From Micromonospora sp. 15K316 (GTDB lineage Bacteria; Actinomycetota; Actinomycetes; Mycobacteriales; Micromonosporaceae): DNA of 64,000 bases. A program made the translations under genes and the position numbers. Below, piece by piece: positions 1 to 8,723 of this stretch. The DNA lies in NCBI RefSeq assembly GCF_004348525.1, contig NZ_SMKG01000004.1:1-64000 (forward strand). The letters are read 5' to 3'. Position 1 is the stretch's first letter, and every line of letters starts with the position of its first letter. Under the pieces are notes generated by a model that did no database searches, was not told the origin of the DNA, and saw only the letters and a list, made by a program, of their open reading frames with translations.

Positions 1-16
1 GGGTCACGGTCTCCAC
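1..16 (-). CDS. 5' end of an unidentified gene leaving the left edge
   Basis: On the minus strand a GTG codon at 16-14 is preceded, seven bases upstream, by a strong ribosome-binding site (GGAGG, complement of 24-28). Only the first codons (V/M-E-T-V-T) lie inside the window, so the product cannot be named. The arrangement would make this gene divergent from the XRE regulator at 330. The call rests on the start codon and Shine-Dalgarno sequence alone. Confidence 0.4.
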
Positions 17-329
17 GGCAGCCTCCTCGGTCGATGGACGGCGTTCGAACGTGCGCAGGGCGGATGAGGACACGAGGCGTCACCGATCGCATGGTCCATG
101 GCGATCGGGCTGAGGACGGAGAGGTCGTCGCGGGGGCGGCGGAAGGGGTCCGCGCGCCGGAAAGCCTACGGTCCGCAACCAGATCGAGTCACGCAGTTAC
201 GGCGTGTCGAACAGACGTGTCAAATCCGGCCGGGCGTCGATGACCGGAAGGCGACGAACTCGTCGCGCCCGCGAAGGACCGCACCGCAAGTAGACTTGCC
301 GTCTCCGCAACAGAGCAGGTGCAGACGAG
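17..329. other. Intergenic region between divergent starts
   Basis: This is about 310 bases without a convincing gene. It separates the putative minus-strand start at the left edge from the XRE regulator and must carry at least the promoter of the latter. I see no clear hairpin, repeat or RNA gene here. Confidence 0.5.
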
Positions 330-905
330 ATGACCGATGAGGACGTGGATGCCGCGCTGGCCGGGGTCGGGCCGCGCCTGCGACACCTGAGGACCCGACG
401 CCGACTGACCCTCACGGAGGTCAGCGAACGCACCGGCATCTCGGTGAGCACCCTCTCCCGGCTGGAGTCCGGCGTCCGCCGGCCCTCGCTCGACCTGCTC
501 CTACCCCTCGCCAAGGCGTACCGGGTACCGCTCGACGACCTGGTCGGCGCGCCCCAGTCCGGCGATCCGCGGATCCACCCCAAGCCCGTCCGCCGCGACG
601 GGATGATCTACATCCCGTTGACCCGCGACGCCTCGGGCGTGCAGGCGTTCAAGCTCATCCTCCCGCCCCGCAAGGACGAGAAGCGGGTCGGGCAGCGGGT
701 CCACGAGGGCTACGAGTGGATCTACGTGCTCAGCGGGACCCTGCACCTCGCGCTCGGCGACAGCCTCACCACGCTCACGGCGGGCGAGGCGGCGGAGTTC
801 GACACCCGCACCCCACACAGCATCGCCAGCGCCGGCCAGCAGCCCGTCGAGCTCATCGCGCTCTTCAGCCCGCAGGGTGAGCGCATCCACATCCGGGACT
901 CGTAG
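330..905 (+). CDS. XRE-family transcriptional regulator with C-terminal cupin domain
   Basis: The 191-residue protein has an N-terminal Cro/C1-type helix-turn-helix at about residues 13-70 (LTLTEVSERTGISVSTLSRL followed by ESG and a PS-dL segment). A small beta-barrel cupin covers about 125-185 (GYEWIYVLSGTLHLALGD, TPHSI). This architecture is the common one-component regulator type in which the cupin senses a small ligand. The gene lies 386 bases upstream of, and in line with, a DHA2 exporter, which it may control through the TTTGC repeats at 920-948. The ATG at 330 has only a weak upstream purine run, so translation may be near-leaderless. The family assignment is firm; the target is inference. 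Confidence 0.9.
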   Translation: MTDEDVDAALAGVGPRLRHLRTRRRLTLTEVSERTGISVSTLSRLESGVRRPSLDLLLPLAKAYRVPLDDLVGAPQSGDPRIHPKPVRRDGMIYIPLTRDASGVQAFKLILPPRKDEKRVGQRVHEGYEWIYVLSGTLHLALGDSLTTLTAGEAAEFDTRTPHSIASAGQQPVELIALFSPQGERIHIRDS

Positions 906-919
906 ACCCACCTGCGGTA

Positions 920-948
920 TTTGCAGGATCAGCAAAGCTGTTTGCAAA
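920..948. promoter_or_regulatory. TTTGC/GCAAA repeat cluster, candidate operator
   Basis: Just past the XRE stop codon lie TTTGC (920-924), GCAAA (932-936) and the palindrome TTTGCAAA (941-948), in an AT-richer patch. The first two form an inverted repeat with a seven-base gap. This is a plausible binding site for the XRE regulator, or for the promoter of the downstream exporter. The rest of the 906-1291 spacer shows nothing else I can name. Confidence 0.4.
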
Positions 949-1291
949 CTCGATCGTCGGCGCGGAGAGTGGGGCCGTGAACAGCGAACGCCGCAACGCC
1001 ACGCGGCTCCCGGCGCGTCGACGCCGGCGACCCACCGCCGTACCCGCCGGGCCGCCGAGCTGACCGAAACCGCCCGACGGACCGCCACCAACCATCCCGG
1101 TCACGTACGGCCGGATCCGGCCGCCGCGACCGCCCGCGCGCCACTGAGACTTCCTCCCGCGCGTCCGCGCTCCGGGTTCCACACCCACGGCCGACCGCCG
1201 TCCACTCCACCCCGCTCGTACCCCGAGCCGTCCGACGCTGCGCGCGGTGCGCGTCACGGCCGGTCCTCGTCATCCAGAAGGAACGCTTCCG

Positions 1292-2749
1292 ATGTCCGTG
1301 CACCCGACGACAGCGGGCCACGCCCCGCACCCCACCGCCGAGCGACCCGACGCACGCCGATGGCTCGCGCTGGGCGTGATCGCCCTCGCCACCCTCATGG
1401 TGGTGCTGGACGCCTCGGTCATCAACATCGCCCTGCCCCAGGCGCAGCACGCACTGCACATCTCCGACGCCAACCGGCACTGGGCCGTCACCGCCTACGC
1501 GGTCACCTTCGGCGGCCTGCTCCTGCTCGGTGGCCGCCTCGCCGACGTCGTCGGCCGCAAACGGACCATGCTGATCACCCTCGTCGGCTTCGCCGTCGCC
1601 TCCGCCCTCGGCGGGTTCGCGGCCAACCCCGCCATGCTGGTGGGCGCCCGCGCGCTCCAGGGCGTCTTCGCCGCCGCGCTCGCGCCGGCCGCGCTCTCCC
1701 TGGTCGCCGTCACCTTCGTCGACCCGGCCGAACGCGCCCGCGCCTTCGGTGTCTACGGGGCCGTACAGGGGCTCGGAGGCGCGATCGGACTGCTGCTCGG
1801 CGGCACCCTCACCGAGTACCTCGACTGGCGGTGGTGCCTGTTCATCAACGTCCCGATCGCGGCGTTCGCCGTCCTCGGCGCCGTCCCGACCGTCCGGGAG
1901 AGCCGCGTCGCCGGTGCCCGTCGCCACGACATCCCCGGCGCGGTGCTCGCCACGGCCGGCTCGGTCGCCCTGGTGGTCGGCTTCACGATCGCCGGCGACG
2001 GCGGTTGGCTCCGTCCCACCACGCTGCTCACCCTCGGCGCCGCACTGGCGCTCCTGATCGGCTTCGTGCTCCGGCAGGCCCGCACCGACCATCCGATGCT
2101 GCCGCTTCGCGTGCTGACCGACCGCGACCGCGCCGGCTCGTTCGCCACCGCCGTCCTCGCCGGCGCCGGCATGTTCGGCATGCTGCTGTTCCTGACCTAC
2201 TACCTGCAGGTCAACCTGGGTTACTCGCCGATCGAGGCCGGCCTGGCCTTCCTGCCCTTCACCGCCGGAATCATCCTCATGGCGCTGGCGATGCCCACCC
2301 TCCTGCCCCGCAGCGGCCCGAAATCGCTCATGGTCACCGGCATGGCCCTCGCGACTGTCGGCATGTTCACGCTGACCACGATCGACGGATCGCCCGCCTG
2401 GCTGGGCGGCGCGCTGCTGCCCGAACTTCTCCTGGGCGTGGGCCTCGGACTCGTCTTCACCCCGATGAACAGCGCCGCCCTGACCGGCGTCGGCCCGGCC
2501 GACGCGGGTGTGGCGAGCGCGGTGCTCAACGCCACGCAGCAGCTCGGCGGGGCGTTCGGGGTGGCGTTGCTCAACACCTTCTACACCACCACCGCCCGGA
2601 CACACCTCGGCGACGACCCCGCCGATCAGCTCGGCGCGTACCTGGCCGGATACCGGTCCGCGTTCCTCGTCGCCGGGGTCCTCTTCATCGCCGCCACCGC
2701 CGTCAGCCTCACCGTCCTGCGCGGCAGGTCCGCCCGGGAAGAGGCATGA
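1292..2749 (+). CDS. DHA2-family MFS drug exporter
   Basis: This 485-residue integral membrane protein has about 14 hydrophobic segments, the number typical of the DHA2 (EmrB/QacA-like) branch of the major facilitator superfamily, which uses the proton gradient to expel drugs. MFS motif A is clear near residue 85 (GGRLADVVGRKRT). A glycine-rich motif-C-like stretch follows (GAVQGLGGAIGLLLGG), then the typical W-R-W/FINVPI segment after TM5. I chose ATG 1292 because AAGGA stands about nine bases upstream; the frame is open further back. It lies directly downstream of the XRE-cupin regulator, suggesting local control. The substrate cannot be told from sequence. Confidence 0.92.
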   Translation: MSVHPTTAGHAPHPTAERPDARRWLALGVIALATLMVVLDASVINIALPQAQHALHISDANRHWAVTAYAVTFGGLLLLGGRLADVVGRKRTMLITLVGFAVASALGGFAANPAMLVGARALQGVFAAALAPAALSLVAVTFVDPAERARAFGVYGAVQGLGGAIGLLLGGTLTEYLDWRWCLFINVPIAAFAVLGAVPTVRESRVAGARRHDIPGAVLATAGSVALVVGFTIAGDGGWLRPTTLLTLGAALALLIGFVLRQARTDHPMLPLRVLTDRDRAGSFATAVLAGAGMFGMLLFLTYYLQVNLGYSPIEAGLAFLPFTAGIILMALAMPTLLPRSGPKSLMVTGMALATVGMFTLTTIDGSPAWLGGALLPELLLGVGLGLVFTPMNSAALTGVGPADAGVASAVLNATQQLGGAFGVALLNTFYTTTARTHLGDDPADQLGAYLAGYRSAFLVAGVLFIAATAVSLTVLRGRSAREEA

Positions 2750-2851
2750 ACCAGGATGCCGGTGGCTCGACGGCGCCGACGGCCTCCGGACGCCTCGCCA
2801 GTGTCGGGTGCCCGCCCGCGGCACCCGGGTGGGCACCGGAGCCGCCCGGCC

Positions 2852-2959
2852 TCAGCCCTGCCGGTTGCCCTGCTTGAACGCGGCCACGATCCACGCCACG
2901 AAGCCGACGGCGGCGAGGACGACCAGCAGAACGGCGATGTGCCAGGGCTTGATGTGCAT
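2852..2959 (-). CDS. 35-residue single-span membrane peptide
   Basis: The peptide starts [14 protein letters not shown] and ends in a short charged tail (FKQGNRQG). It is one transmembrane helix with little else. A clean Shine-Dalgarno sequence (GGAAGG) sits eight bases before the ATG at 2959. The IKPWHI-then-hydrophobic start resembles the first helix of TatA/TatE-like proteins, but the amphipathic helix of TatA is missing, so I do not call it TatA. It lies between the convergent exporter gene and the divergent nhaA. Support comes from the ribosome-binding site and the ideal helix. Confidence 0.6.
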   Translation of the reverse strand: MHIKPWHIAVLLVVLAAVGFVAWIVAAFKQGNRQG

Positions 2960-3156
2960 GGGCCACCCTTCCAGGACGATCTCCGGTCGATCGCTCGGAA
3001 CGCAGTCTATGGGGCGGCGCACCCCCGGGAATTCCCGCCGAAGGCGTCCGGTCGCGGTCGACGGGGCCTGATGATCGTCGCCCGGTAGGGTGGAGACAGG
3101 TGTGCCGGGAAGTCTGGTCGGCGGTTGACTCAGCGACCCCTGACCGAGGAGTTCCC

Positions 3157-4467
3157 ATGGCCCCGCCGCCCACCGAGCGCACACCGAGCCTGCTCAGCCG
3201 TGGCAGCTGGCCGGAGGTACGCCGGATCGGCGACATCCTGCGTGCCGAGACCGTGGGCGGGATCCTGCTGCTGGCCGCCGCCGTGATCGCTCTCGCCTGG
3301 GCCAACTCGCCCTGGTCGGAGGCGTACCGGCAGATCAGCGCCTTCACGGTCGGCCCCGCCGAGCTGCACCTGGACCTGTCGTTGGCGCAGTGGGCCGCCG
3401 ACGGCCTCCTGGCGATCTTCTTCTTCGTCGCCGGCTTGGAGCTCAAGCGCGAGTTCGTCGCCGGTGACCTGCGTGAACCTCGACGGGCGGTACTGCCGGT
3501 CGCCGCGGCGCTCGGCGGGATGACCCTGCCGGCGGTGATCTACACGGTCTTCAACGCGGGTGCCGGCGGCGGGGCCTTGGCGGGCTGGGCGATCCCGACG
3601 GCCACCGACATCGCGTTCGCCCTCGCCGTGCTCGGGGTGATCAACACGCATCTGCCGGCGGCGATGCGGACGTTCCTGCTGACCCTGGCGGTCGTCGACG
3701 ATCTGCTAGCGATCGTGATCATCGCGGTCTTCTACACCAGTTCGCTGCACTTCGGGCCGCTGCTGCTGGCGCTCGCACCGCTGGCGGCCTTCGGCGTGCT
3801 GGTGCAGCGGCGCGTCCGCGCCTGGTGGCTGCTGCTGCCGCTGGCCGTGGTGACCTGGGCCCTCGTGCACGCCTCCGGGGTGCACGCCACGGTCGCCGGG
3901 GTGGCGTTGGCGTTCACCGTGCCGGTGCTGCGCCGTAAGCCGGGACCCGGCCCCGGCCTGGCGGAGCACTTCGAGCACCGGTTCCGCCCGCTCTCCGCCG
4001 GTGTGGCGGTGCCGGTGTTCGCGTTCTTCGCCGCGGGGGTGTCGATCGCGGGCGCGGGCGGCCTGGGGGCGACCCTGACCGACTCGGTCGCCGTGGGCGT
4101 GATCGTCGGCCTGGTCGTCGGCAAGGCCGTCGGCGTCTTCGGCGCCACCTGGCTGGTGCAGCGGTTCAGCCGGGCCCGGCTGGCCGAAGGCCTCGACTGG
4201 TGGGACGTGTTCGGGCTCGCGCTGCTGGCCGGGATCGGTTTCACCGTGTCGCTGCTGATCGGCGAGCTCGCCTTCGGCGCGGGTAGCGAGCGCGACGACC
4301 ACACCAAGATCGGCGTGCTCCTCGGATCGGTGCTGGCGGCCCTGCTGGCCACCGTCGTCCTGCGCGTGCGGAACCGCCACTACCGGCGGCTCTGCACGAT
4401 CGAGGAGCGCGACAGCGATGCCGACGGCGTGCCGGACGTCTATCAGGAGCGGCCCGGCCTGGCCTGA
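3157..4467 (+). CDS. nhaA: Na+/H+ antiporter NhaA
   Basis: The 436-residue protein belongs to the NhaA family, which exchanges cytoplasmic Na+ for external protons in pH and salt homeostasis. Family marks are the N-terminal [20 protein letters not shown] segment, [12 protein letters not shown], and the paired aspartates in [11 protein letters not shown], equivalent to the ion-binding Asp pair of E. coli NhaA. About eleven to twelve hydrophobic spans follow. I chose ATG 3157 because GAGGAG lies just upstream; a longer frame starts at 3100. Unusually, the C terminus ends in a hydrophilic tail with DSDADGVPD, which looks like a thrombospondin-type-3 calcium-binding loop (see findings). Confidence 0.95.
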   Translation: MAPPPTERTPSLLSRGSWPEVRRIGDILRAETVGGILLLAAAVIALAWANSPWSEAYRQISAFTVGPAELHLDLSLAQWAADGLLAIFFFVAGLELKREFVAGDLREPRRAVLPVAAALGGMTLPAVIYTVFNAGAGGGALAGWAIPTATDIAFALAVLGVINTHLPAAMRTFLLTLAVVDDLLAIVIIAVFYTSSLHFGPLLLALAPLAAFGVLVQRRVRAWWLLLPLAVVTWALVHASGVHATVAGVALAFTVPVLRRKPGPGPGLAEHFEHRFRPLSAGVAVPVFAFFAAGVSIAGAGGLGATLTDSVAVGVIVGLVVGKAVGVFGATWLVQRFSRARLAEGLDWWDVFGLALLAGIGFTVSLLIGELAFGAGSERDDHTKIGVLLGSVLAALLATVVLRVRNRHYRRLCTIEERDSDADGVPDVYQERPGLA

Positions 4468-4600
4468 TCGGCGCCGGCCGCTCGGCACGCCGGCCGCCGC
4501 CGCTCGGAGTTCCGGCGGAGGTTCCGGCCGCTCCGCCGAGCGTGCTCTTCCTCACCTGGGTGACCCTCGGGGCGGCACGGACGCCGCCGGGAACGTGGGC

Positions 4601-4606
4601 TACACT
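4601..4606 (+). promoter_or_regulatory. Possible -10 hexamer (TACACT) for wrbA
   Basis: TACACT fits the TANNNT pattern of actinobacterial -10 elements and lies about 60 bases before the wrbA start. No convincing -35 is visible. If correct, transcription would begin inside or next to the inverted repeat at 4615-4643. Confidence 0.3.
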
Positions 4607-4614
4607 CCTTGATT

Positions 4615-4643
4615 GTTGCTTGCGCAAATATAGCGCTCGCAAC
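4615..4643. promoter_or_regulatory. Inverted-repeat operator upstream of wrbA
   Basis: The arms GTTGCTTGCGC (4615-4625) and GCGCTCGCAAC (4633-4643) form an 11-base inverted repeat, with mismatches only at the central dinucleotide, around the AT spacer AAATATA. It ends 21 bases before the wrbA ATG. The size and symmetry suit a dimeric MarR, HxlR or TetR-type repressor. No regulator gene is adjacent, so the binding protein is unknown. Confidence 0.6.
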
Positions 4644-4664
4644 TATCCAATGAAAGGACCTTCG

Positions 4665-5270
4665 ATGGCTCAGGCAAAGCTCGCCGTCATCTACTACTCC
4701 TCCACCGGCACCATCCACGCCATGGCCAAGCGGCTCGCCGAGGCCGGCGAGAAGGCCGGCGCCGAGGTGCGACTGCGCCAGGTTCCGGAGCTCGCCCCGG
4801 CGGAGGCCATCGCCTCCAACGCCGCCTGGAGCCAGCACTTCGACGCCACCAAGAACGAGCCGAAGGCGACCGCCGACGACGTCGTCTGGGCCGACGCCGT
4901 GCTCTTCGGCACCCCGACCCGCTACGGCAACGTGGCCAGCCAGCTCAAGCAGCTCATCGACACCCTCGGCCCGCAGTGGGCGCAGGGCCTGCTCGCCAAC
5001 AAGGTGTACGCCGGCTTCACCGCGTCCATGACCGCGCACGGCGGCCAGGAGTCGACGCTCCTCGCCCTCTACAACACGATCTACCACTTCGGTGGCCTGA
5101 TCGTTCCCCCGGGCTACACCGACCCGCTGAAGTTCGCCGACGGCAACCCGTACGGCGTCTCGCACATCACCGGCGGCAGCAACGACGCCCCGCTGGGCGA
5201 CGCGCAGTTCGCCGCGCTCGACCACATGGCCGAGCGGGTCGTCAGCATCGCCAGCAAGCTGAACGCCTGA
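4665..5270 (+). CDS. wrbA: NAD(P)H:quinone oxidoreductase, WrbA type
   Basis: This 201-residue flavodoxin-fold protein matches the tetrameric FMN enzymes that reduce quinones by two electrons and so prevent semiquinone cycling in the cytoplasm. The FMN-phosphate loop is the N-terminal YYSSTGTIHAMAKR segment. FGTPTRYGN and the TASMTAHGGQE segment are the usual isoalloxazine-binding loops. Length is as expected. I chose ATG 4665 for its Shine-Dalgarno (GAAAGGA) and because homologues start at the first beta strand. It appears monocistronic: an inverted-repeat operator precedes it and a strong hairpin follows. The operator suggests induction by a quinone or electrophile. Confidence 0.92.
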   Translation: MAQAKLAVIYYSSTGTIHAMAKRLAEAGEKAGAEVRLRQVPELAPAEAIASNAAWSQHFDATKNEPKATADDVVWADAVLFGTPTRYGNVASQLKQLIDTLGPQWAQGLLANKVYAGFTASMTAHGGQESTLLALYNTIYHFGGLIVPPGYTDPLKFADGNPYGVSHITGGSNDAPLGDAQFAALDHMAERVVSIASKLNA

Positions 5271-5280
5271 TTTTCACAGA

Positions 5281-5320
5281 CGTGGCGCCCGGCTCGCGGT
5301 AACGCGGGCCGGGCGCCACG
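5281..5320 (+). terminator. Hairpin terminator after wrbA
   Basis: A perfect 12-13 bp GC-rich stem (CGTGGCGCCCGG at 5281-5292 with 5309-5320) is extended by a CGCG/CGCG inner stem closing a GTAA tetraloop. It begins 10 bases past the wrbA stop. The U-tract is absent, as is common in high-GC actinomycetes. The remainder of the 5271-5592 spacer shows no gene. Confidence 0.7.
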
Positions 5321-5592
5321 CGCTGGTCGCGCCCCCGGTACGTCAGGCGGAGATCGACAGTCGCGAAATCCACCGCGCCACCCACGCCTGACAGTGCGGA
5401 TGCAGACGCCGCCACCGCCGCCGAAAGCCTGGCCTGAGGCGACGCGACACAGACCGATGACGCATGAGCGCTGCGTCCTTCGACAACGGGCTCCGCTCCT
5501 CCTACCGCGGGAGGAGGCCGCCTCGTCCCGAGGGTCGGCGGTCGGGACCGCGGGTGGGCGCTCGGCGCCGCCGACTCCGCGACCGTGAGGGC

Positions 5593-6567
5593 ATGACGTA
5601 CTCACCGATCTCGCTGCGGCGGGCCTACCGCTGGCACCGCCCGCTCATGTTCGTGGCCGCCACGATGGTGGCGCTCGGGCTGGTCTCCCTGATCGGCCTG
5701 GCCGTCGACGACCGGGTGCTGGTCGGGGCGCCGATCTGGCTCAAGCCGTTCAAGTTCGCCGTCTCGCTCTTCATCTACCTCGTGACGCTGGCCTGGCTGA
5801 TCTCGTTGCTGCCGCGCGGCCGGCGGATCGGCTGGTGGGCCGGGACCGTGGTCGCCGTGACCGGCTTCGTCGAGGTGGGGCTGATCGCGGTGCAGGCGGG
5901 CCGCGGCCGGCAGAGCCACTTCAACGTCGCCACCACGCTGGACACCGCCGTCTTCGGGATGATGGCTCTGCTGATCGCCGTGCTCTACACCGCCTCGCTG
6001 GTCCTCGCCGTCCTGCTGATGTTCCAGCGCCTGCCCGATCCGATGATCACCTGGACCCTGCGCCTCGGCCTGCTCATCGCGCTCGCCGGAATGGGGCTCG
6101 GCTACCTGATGGTGATTCCGACACCCGCTCAGGAGGCCGCCGACCCGGTCACCCTCGTGGGGGCGCACAGCGTCGGGGTGCCCGACGGCGGGCCGGGCAT
6201 GCCGCTGACCGGCTGGAGCACCACCGGCGGGGACCTGCGGATCCCGCACTTCGTGGGGATGCACGCCCTCCAGGTGCTGCCGCTGCTCGCGATCGCCCTC
6301 GTCGCGTTGGCGGGGCGGCTCCCCCGGCTGCGCGACGGGCGGGTCCGGCTCCGGTTGATCGTGGTGGCCGCGATCGGGTACGCCGGCCTGCTCGCGCTGG
6401 TGACCTGGCAGGCGCTGCGTGGTCAGGCGCTGATCCACCCGGACGGTAAGACGCTGGTCGCGGCCGGGGTGCTCGCCGCGGTCACGGCCGTCGGTGCCCT
6501 GCTCGCGCTACGCCGGCCCGCGCCGGCACCGTCGAATCAGGACCAACCACCGAAGGTGTACGCATGA
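5593..6567 (+). CDS. Multi-pass membrane protein of unknown function
   Basis: The 324-residue protein has about eight hydrophobic segments separated by short charged loops. It opens with RRAYRWHRPLMFVAATMVAL, and a loop at about residues 200-220 is rich in glycine and proline and ends in PHFVGMHALQ. I do not recognise a named transporter or enzyme signature. I place the start at ATG 5593, where hydrophobic sequence begins; an in-frame upstream extension to 5464 is arginine-rich and unlike coding sequence. It lies 75 bases before the sensor kinase on the same strand, so it may be co-transcribed with the two-component system, perhaps as target or accessory sensor. That link is inference. Confidence 0.75.
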   Translation: MTYSPISLRRAYRWHRPLMFVAATMVALGLVSLIGLAVDDRVLVGAPIWLKPFKFAVSLFIYLVTLAWLISLLPRGRRIGWWAGTVVAVTGFVEVGLIAVQAGRGRQSHFNVATTLDTAVFGMMALLIAVLYTASLVLAVLLMFQRLPDPMITWTLRLGLLIALAGMGLGYLMVIPTPAQEAADPVTLVGAHSVGVPDGGPGMPLTGWSTTGGDLRIPHFVGMHALQVLPLLAIALVALAGRLPRLRDGRVRLRLIVVAAIGYAGLLALVTWQALRGQALIHPDGKTLVAAGVLAAVTAVGALLALRRPAPAPSNQDQPPKVYA

Positions 6568-6642
6568 GCCGGGCATCCCTGGCCGCCGTCTCCGGCCGGC
6601 CCGGCGTTCTCCCCGCCACCGCCCCGACGGGCCTACCCTGAC

Positions 6643-7872
6643 GTGGTGGTCCTACGCTGGGTGTCGCGGCTCTTCGACGACCGGTACGCCTGGCTGCGGC
6701 TGTCCCTGCTGGCCCTGAGCGGCGTCGGTTACCTGCTCTTCCGCCCGGTCGCCGACGGCCCCTACGCCCCTGTCGACTGGACGTTCGCGACCGCCGCGCT
6801 CGCGTTGTGCCCGCTCGGCGTGCGCTGGCCGTTCCCCACCGCGCTCGCCGCGGCGCTGGTCTTCGCCGCGGCGGGCTGGCTCGGCCAGGCCGAGCCGATC
6901 GTCCCTCAGGTGGGTGCCACCTGGGCGGCCCTGGAGCTGACGCTGCGGGCACCGATGCGACAGGTGGCCGTCGGTGCGGGGGCGCTGCTCGTCGGCTATC
7001 TCGTCGACTCGCTGGACGAGCTGCCGTCGGGCCTGCCGACCTGGTTGTACGGCGTGACCGTCGTGGTGGGGGTGCCGCTGCTCGTGGGTCTGAACGTCCG
7101 GGCCAGCCACCGGCTCGCCCGGCAGGCCGAGCAGCGGGTGGCCGTCGAGGCGCAGGCGGCGCGGGCCGGTGAACGGGCCGCGATCGCCCGCGAACTGCAC
7201 GACCTGGTGGCCCACCACGTCGCGTCGATGGTGCTCCGGGTCGGCGTCGCCCGGCACGTCCTGAGCGGCACCGACCCGCGGGTCGCCGAGGTCTTCGACG
7301 ACCTGCACAGCAGCGGCAGCACCGCCCTCGCCGACCTGCGGCGGTTGGTGGCGGTGCTGCGCAACCCCGCCCTGGCCGGAGACGGCACGGGCTACGTGCC
7401 GATCGAGCCGGGTGCGCTGCCCGAGGCGCTCGCGGAGGCGGTGCACCGGGCCGTGAAGGGCGGCCTCGCGGTGGAGGCGACGATCGACCCGGAGGTGGCG
7501 ACCTTGGACACCGTACGCGGGTTGGCGGTTCTCCGGCTGACGCAGGAGGGGCTGGCCAACGTGGCCCGGCACGCCGGCCCGGCGGCACGGGCACGGGTGT
7601 GCGTGCGGATGCACGACGGGAACGTGCACTGGGAGGTCAGCGACGACGGCGGCGGCCGTGGCGAGGACACCGGTCCCCGGCGGGGTGGCGACGAGGGCGC
7701 AGCCCGGCGCGGCTCCCGGCGCGCCGAAACCGGCCCGGCGGTGGTCGAGGGCGGGCACGGGCTGATCGGGATGCGGGAGCGGGTCGAGCTGCTCGGCGGC
7801 AGACTGGTCGCCGGGCCGGACGGCCCGGGTTGGCGGCTGCGCACGGTCCTGCCGGCGGGGGCGGGCCGATGA
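6643..7872 (+). CDS. Sensor histidine kinase, NarL-partner (HisKA_3) type
   Basis: The 409-residue protein has four to five N-terminal membrane spans (about 20-150) without a large external sensor domain. A dimerisation/phosphoacceptor domain follows with ARELHDLVAHHV, the histidine being residue 186. The GHKL ATPase domain has an N box (LTQEGLANVARHA) and a C-terminal glycine box (GHGLIGMRERVELLGG). It would autophosphorylate and pass phosphate to the overlapping response regulator. The start is GTG 6643, with GTG 6646 a close alternative. A low-complexity arginine-rich insert (about 345-365) lies between the ATPase boxes. The signal is unknown. Confidence 0.92.
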   Translation: MVVLRWVSRLFDDRYAWLRLSLLALSGVGYLLFRPVADGPYAPVDWTFATAALALCPLGVRWPFPTALAAALVFAAAGWLGQAEPIVPQVGATWAALELTLRAPMRQVAVGAGALLVGYLVDSLDELPSGLPTWLYGVTVVVGVPLLVGLNVRASHRLARQAEQRVAVEAQAARAGERAAIARELHDLVAHHVASMVLRVGVARHVLSGTDPRVAEVFDDLHSSGSTALADLRRLVAVLRNPALAGDGTGYVPIEPGALPEALAEAVHRAVKGGLAVEATIDPEVATLDTVRGLAVLRLTQEGLANVARHAGPAARARVCVRMHDGNVHWEVSDDGGGRGEDTGPRRGGDEGAARRGSRRAETGPAVVEGGHGLIGMRERVELLGGRLVAGPDGPGWRLRTVLPAGAGR

Positions 7873-8522
7873 TCCGGGTCCTGCTCGTCGACGACCAGCG
7901 GTTGGTCCGCGCGGGGCTGCGCATGCTCTGCGACTCCGCGCCGGACCTGACGGTGGTGGGTGAGGCGGAGAACGGGCAGCAGGCTATCCGGCTGGTCGAG
8001 CAGGTCGCGCCGGACGTGGTGCTGATGGACCTGCGGATGCCGCTGATGGACGGCACCACGGCGACGGCGCGGATCCACGCGAGCCGGCCCGCTGTCCGGG
8101 TGCTGGTGCTGACCACCTTCGACGACGACGACCACCTCTTCCCCACGCTCGCCGCCGGCGCCTGCGGTTTCCTCGTGAAGGACGCCTCGCCGGACGAACT
8201 GCTCGCCGCGATCCGTCAGGCGGCGGCCGGCGAGACGCCGTTCAGCCCGGCGGTGCTGCGTCGCCTCGTCGACCAGGCGGTACGGGCGCGGCTCGGCGAC
8301 GCCCCGGCCCCGTCGCTGCCGGCGACCGTGACGGCGCGGGAGCGGGAGGTGCTCGCCTGCATCGGGGCCGGACTGTCCAACCGGGAGATCGCGGATCGGC
8401 TGCACCTCGGGGTGACCACCGTGAAGACGCACGTGACAAGCCTGCTGGCCAAGACGGGCGTGACGAACCGGATCCGGCTCGCGCTGCTCGCCGTGCAGTG
8501 CGGCCTGGTCGTCGCGGACTGA
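7869..8522 (+). CDS. LuxR/NarL-family response regulator
   Basis: The 217-residue protein has an N-terminal receiver domain (LLVDDQRLVRAGLRM; phosphoacceptor Asp about residue 54 in VLMDLRMP; switch Thr in VLTTFD; Lys in FLVKD). A C-terminal LuxR-type helix-turn-helix follows (LTAREREVL to VKTHVTSLLAKTGV). The start codon overlaps the kinase stop as ATGA, so the two are translationally coupled and almost certainly cognate. The downstream gene is 200 bases away and not obviously in the operon, so the regulon is unknown; the upstream membrane protein is one candidate target. Confidence 0.95.
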   Translation: MIRVLLVDDQRLVRAGLRMLCDSAPDLTVVGEAENGQQAIRLVEQVAPDVVLMDLRMPLMDGTTATARIHASRPAVRVLVLTTFDDDDHLFPTLAAGACGFLVKDASPDELLAAIRQAAAGETPFSPAVLRRLVDQAVRARLGDAPAPSLPATVTAREREVLACIGAGLSNREIADRLHLGVTTVKTHVTSLLAKTGVTNRIRLALLAVQCGLVVAD

Positions 8523-8723
8523 ACCGCCGGGCGGCCGGGGCATCGACCGGCGAGCGGCGGGGCTTCGAGGCGGCGGGGAAACCGGGGCGGCCCGGCTTCG
8601 AGAGGCCGGCGTTCGACGGCGGATACCCGACGAATCCGGTTGGTGACAGCGCACATCCCTTCACCTCGACCGCCGGCGCTGACACTCTGCTACCGAGATA
8701 TCACCGAGCGAATGGGCGGAGCG

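Noticed and set aside
877-2877. Long open frames overlapping the exporter (for example 877-2877 on the plus strand and 929-2836 on the minus strand)
   Set aside because: They are by-products of third-position GC bias in a high-GC gene. Their products are Arg/Pro/Gly-rich with no motifs, while the frame at 1292-2749 encodes a perfect MFS protein.
2852-2959. Annotating the 35-residue peptide as TatA
   Set aside because: It lacks the glycine hinge and amphipathic helix required of TatA/TatE.
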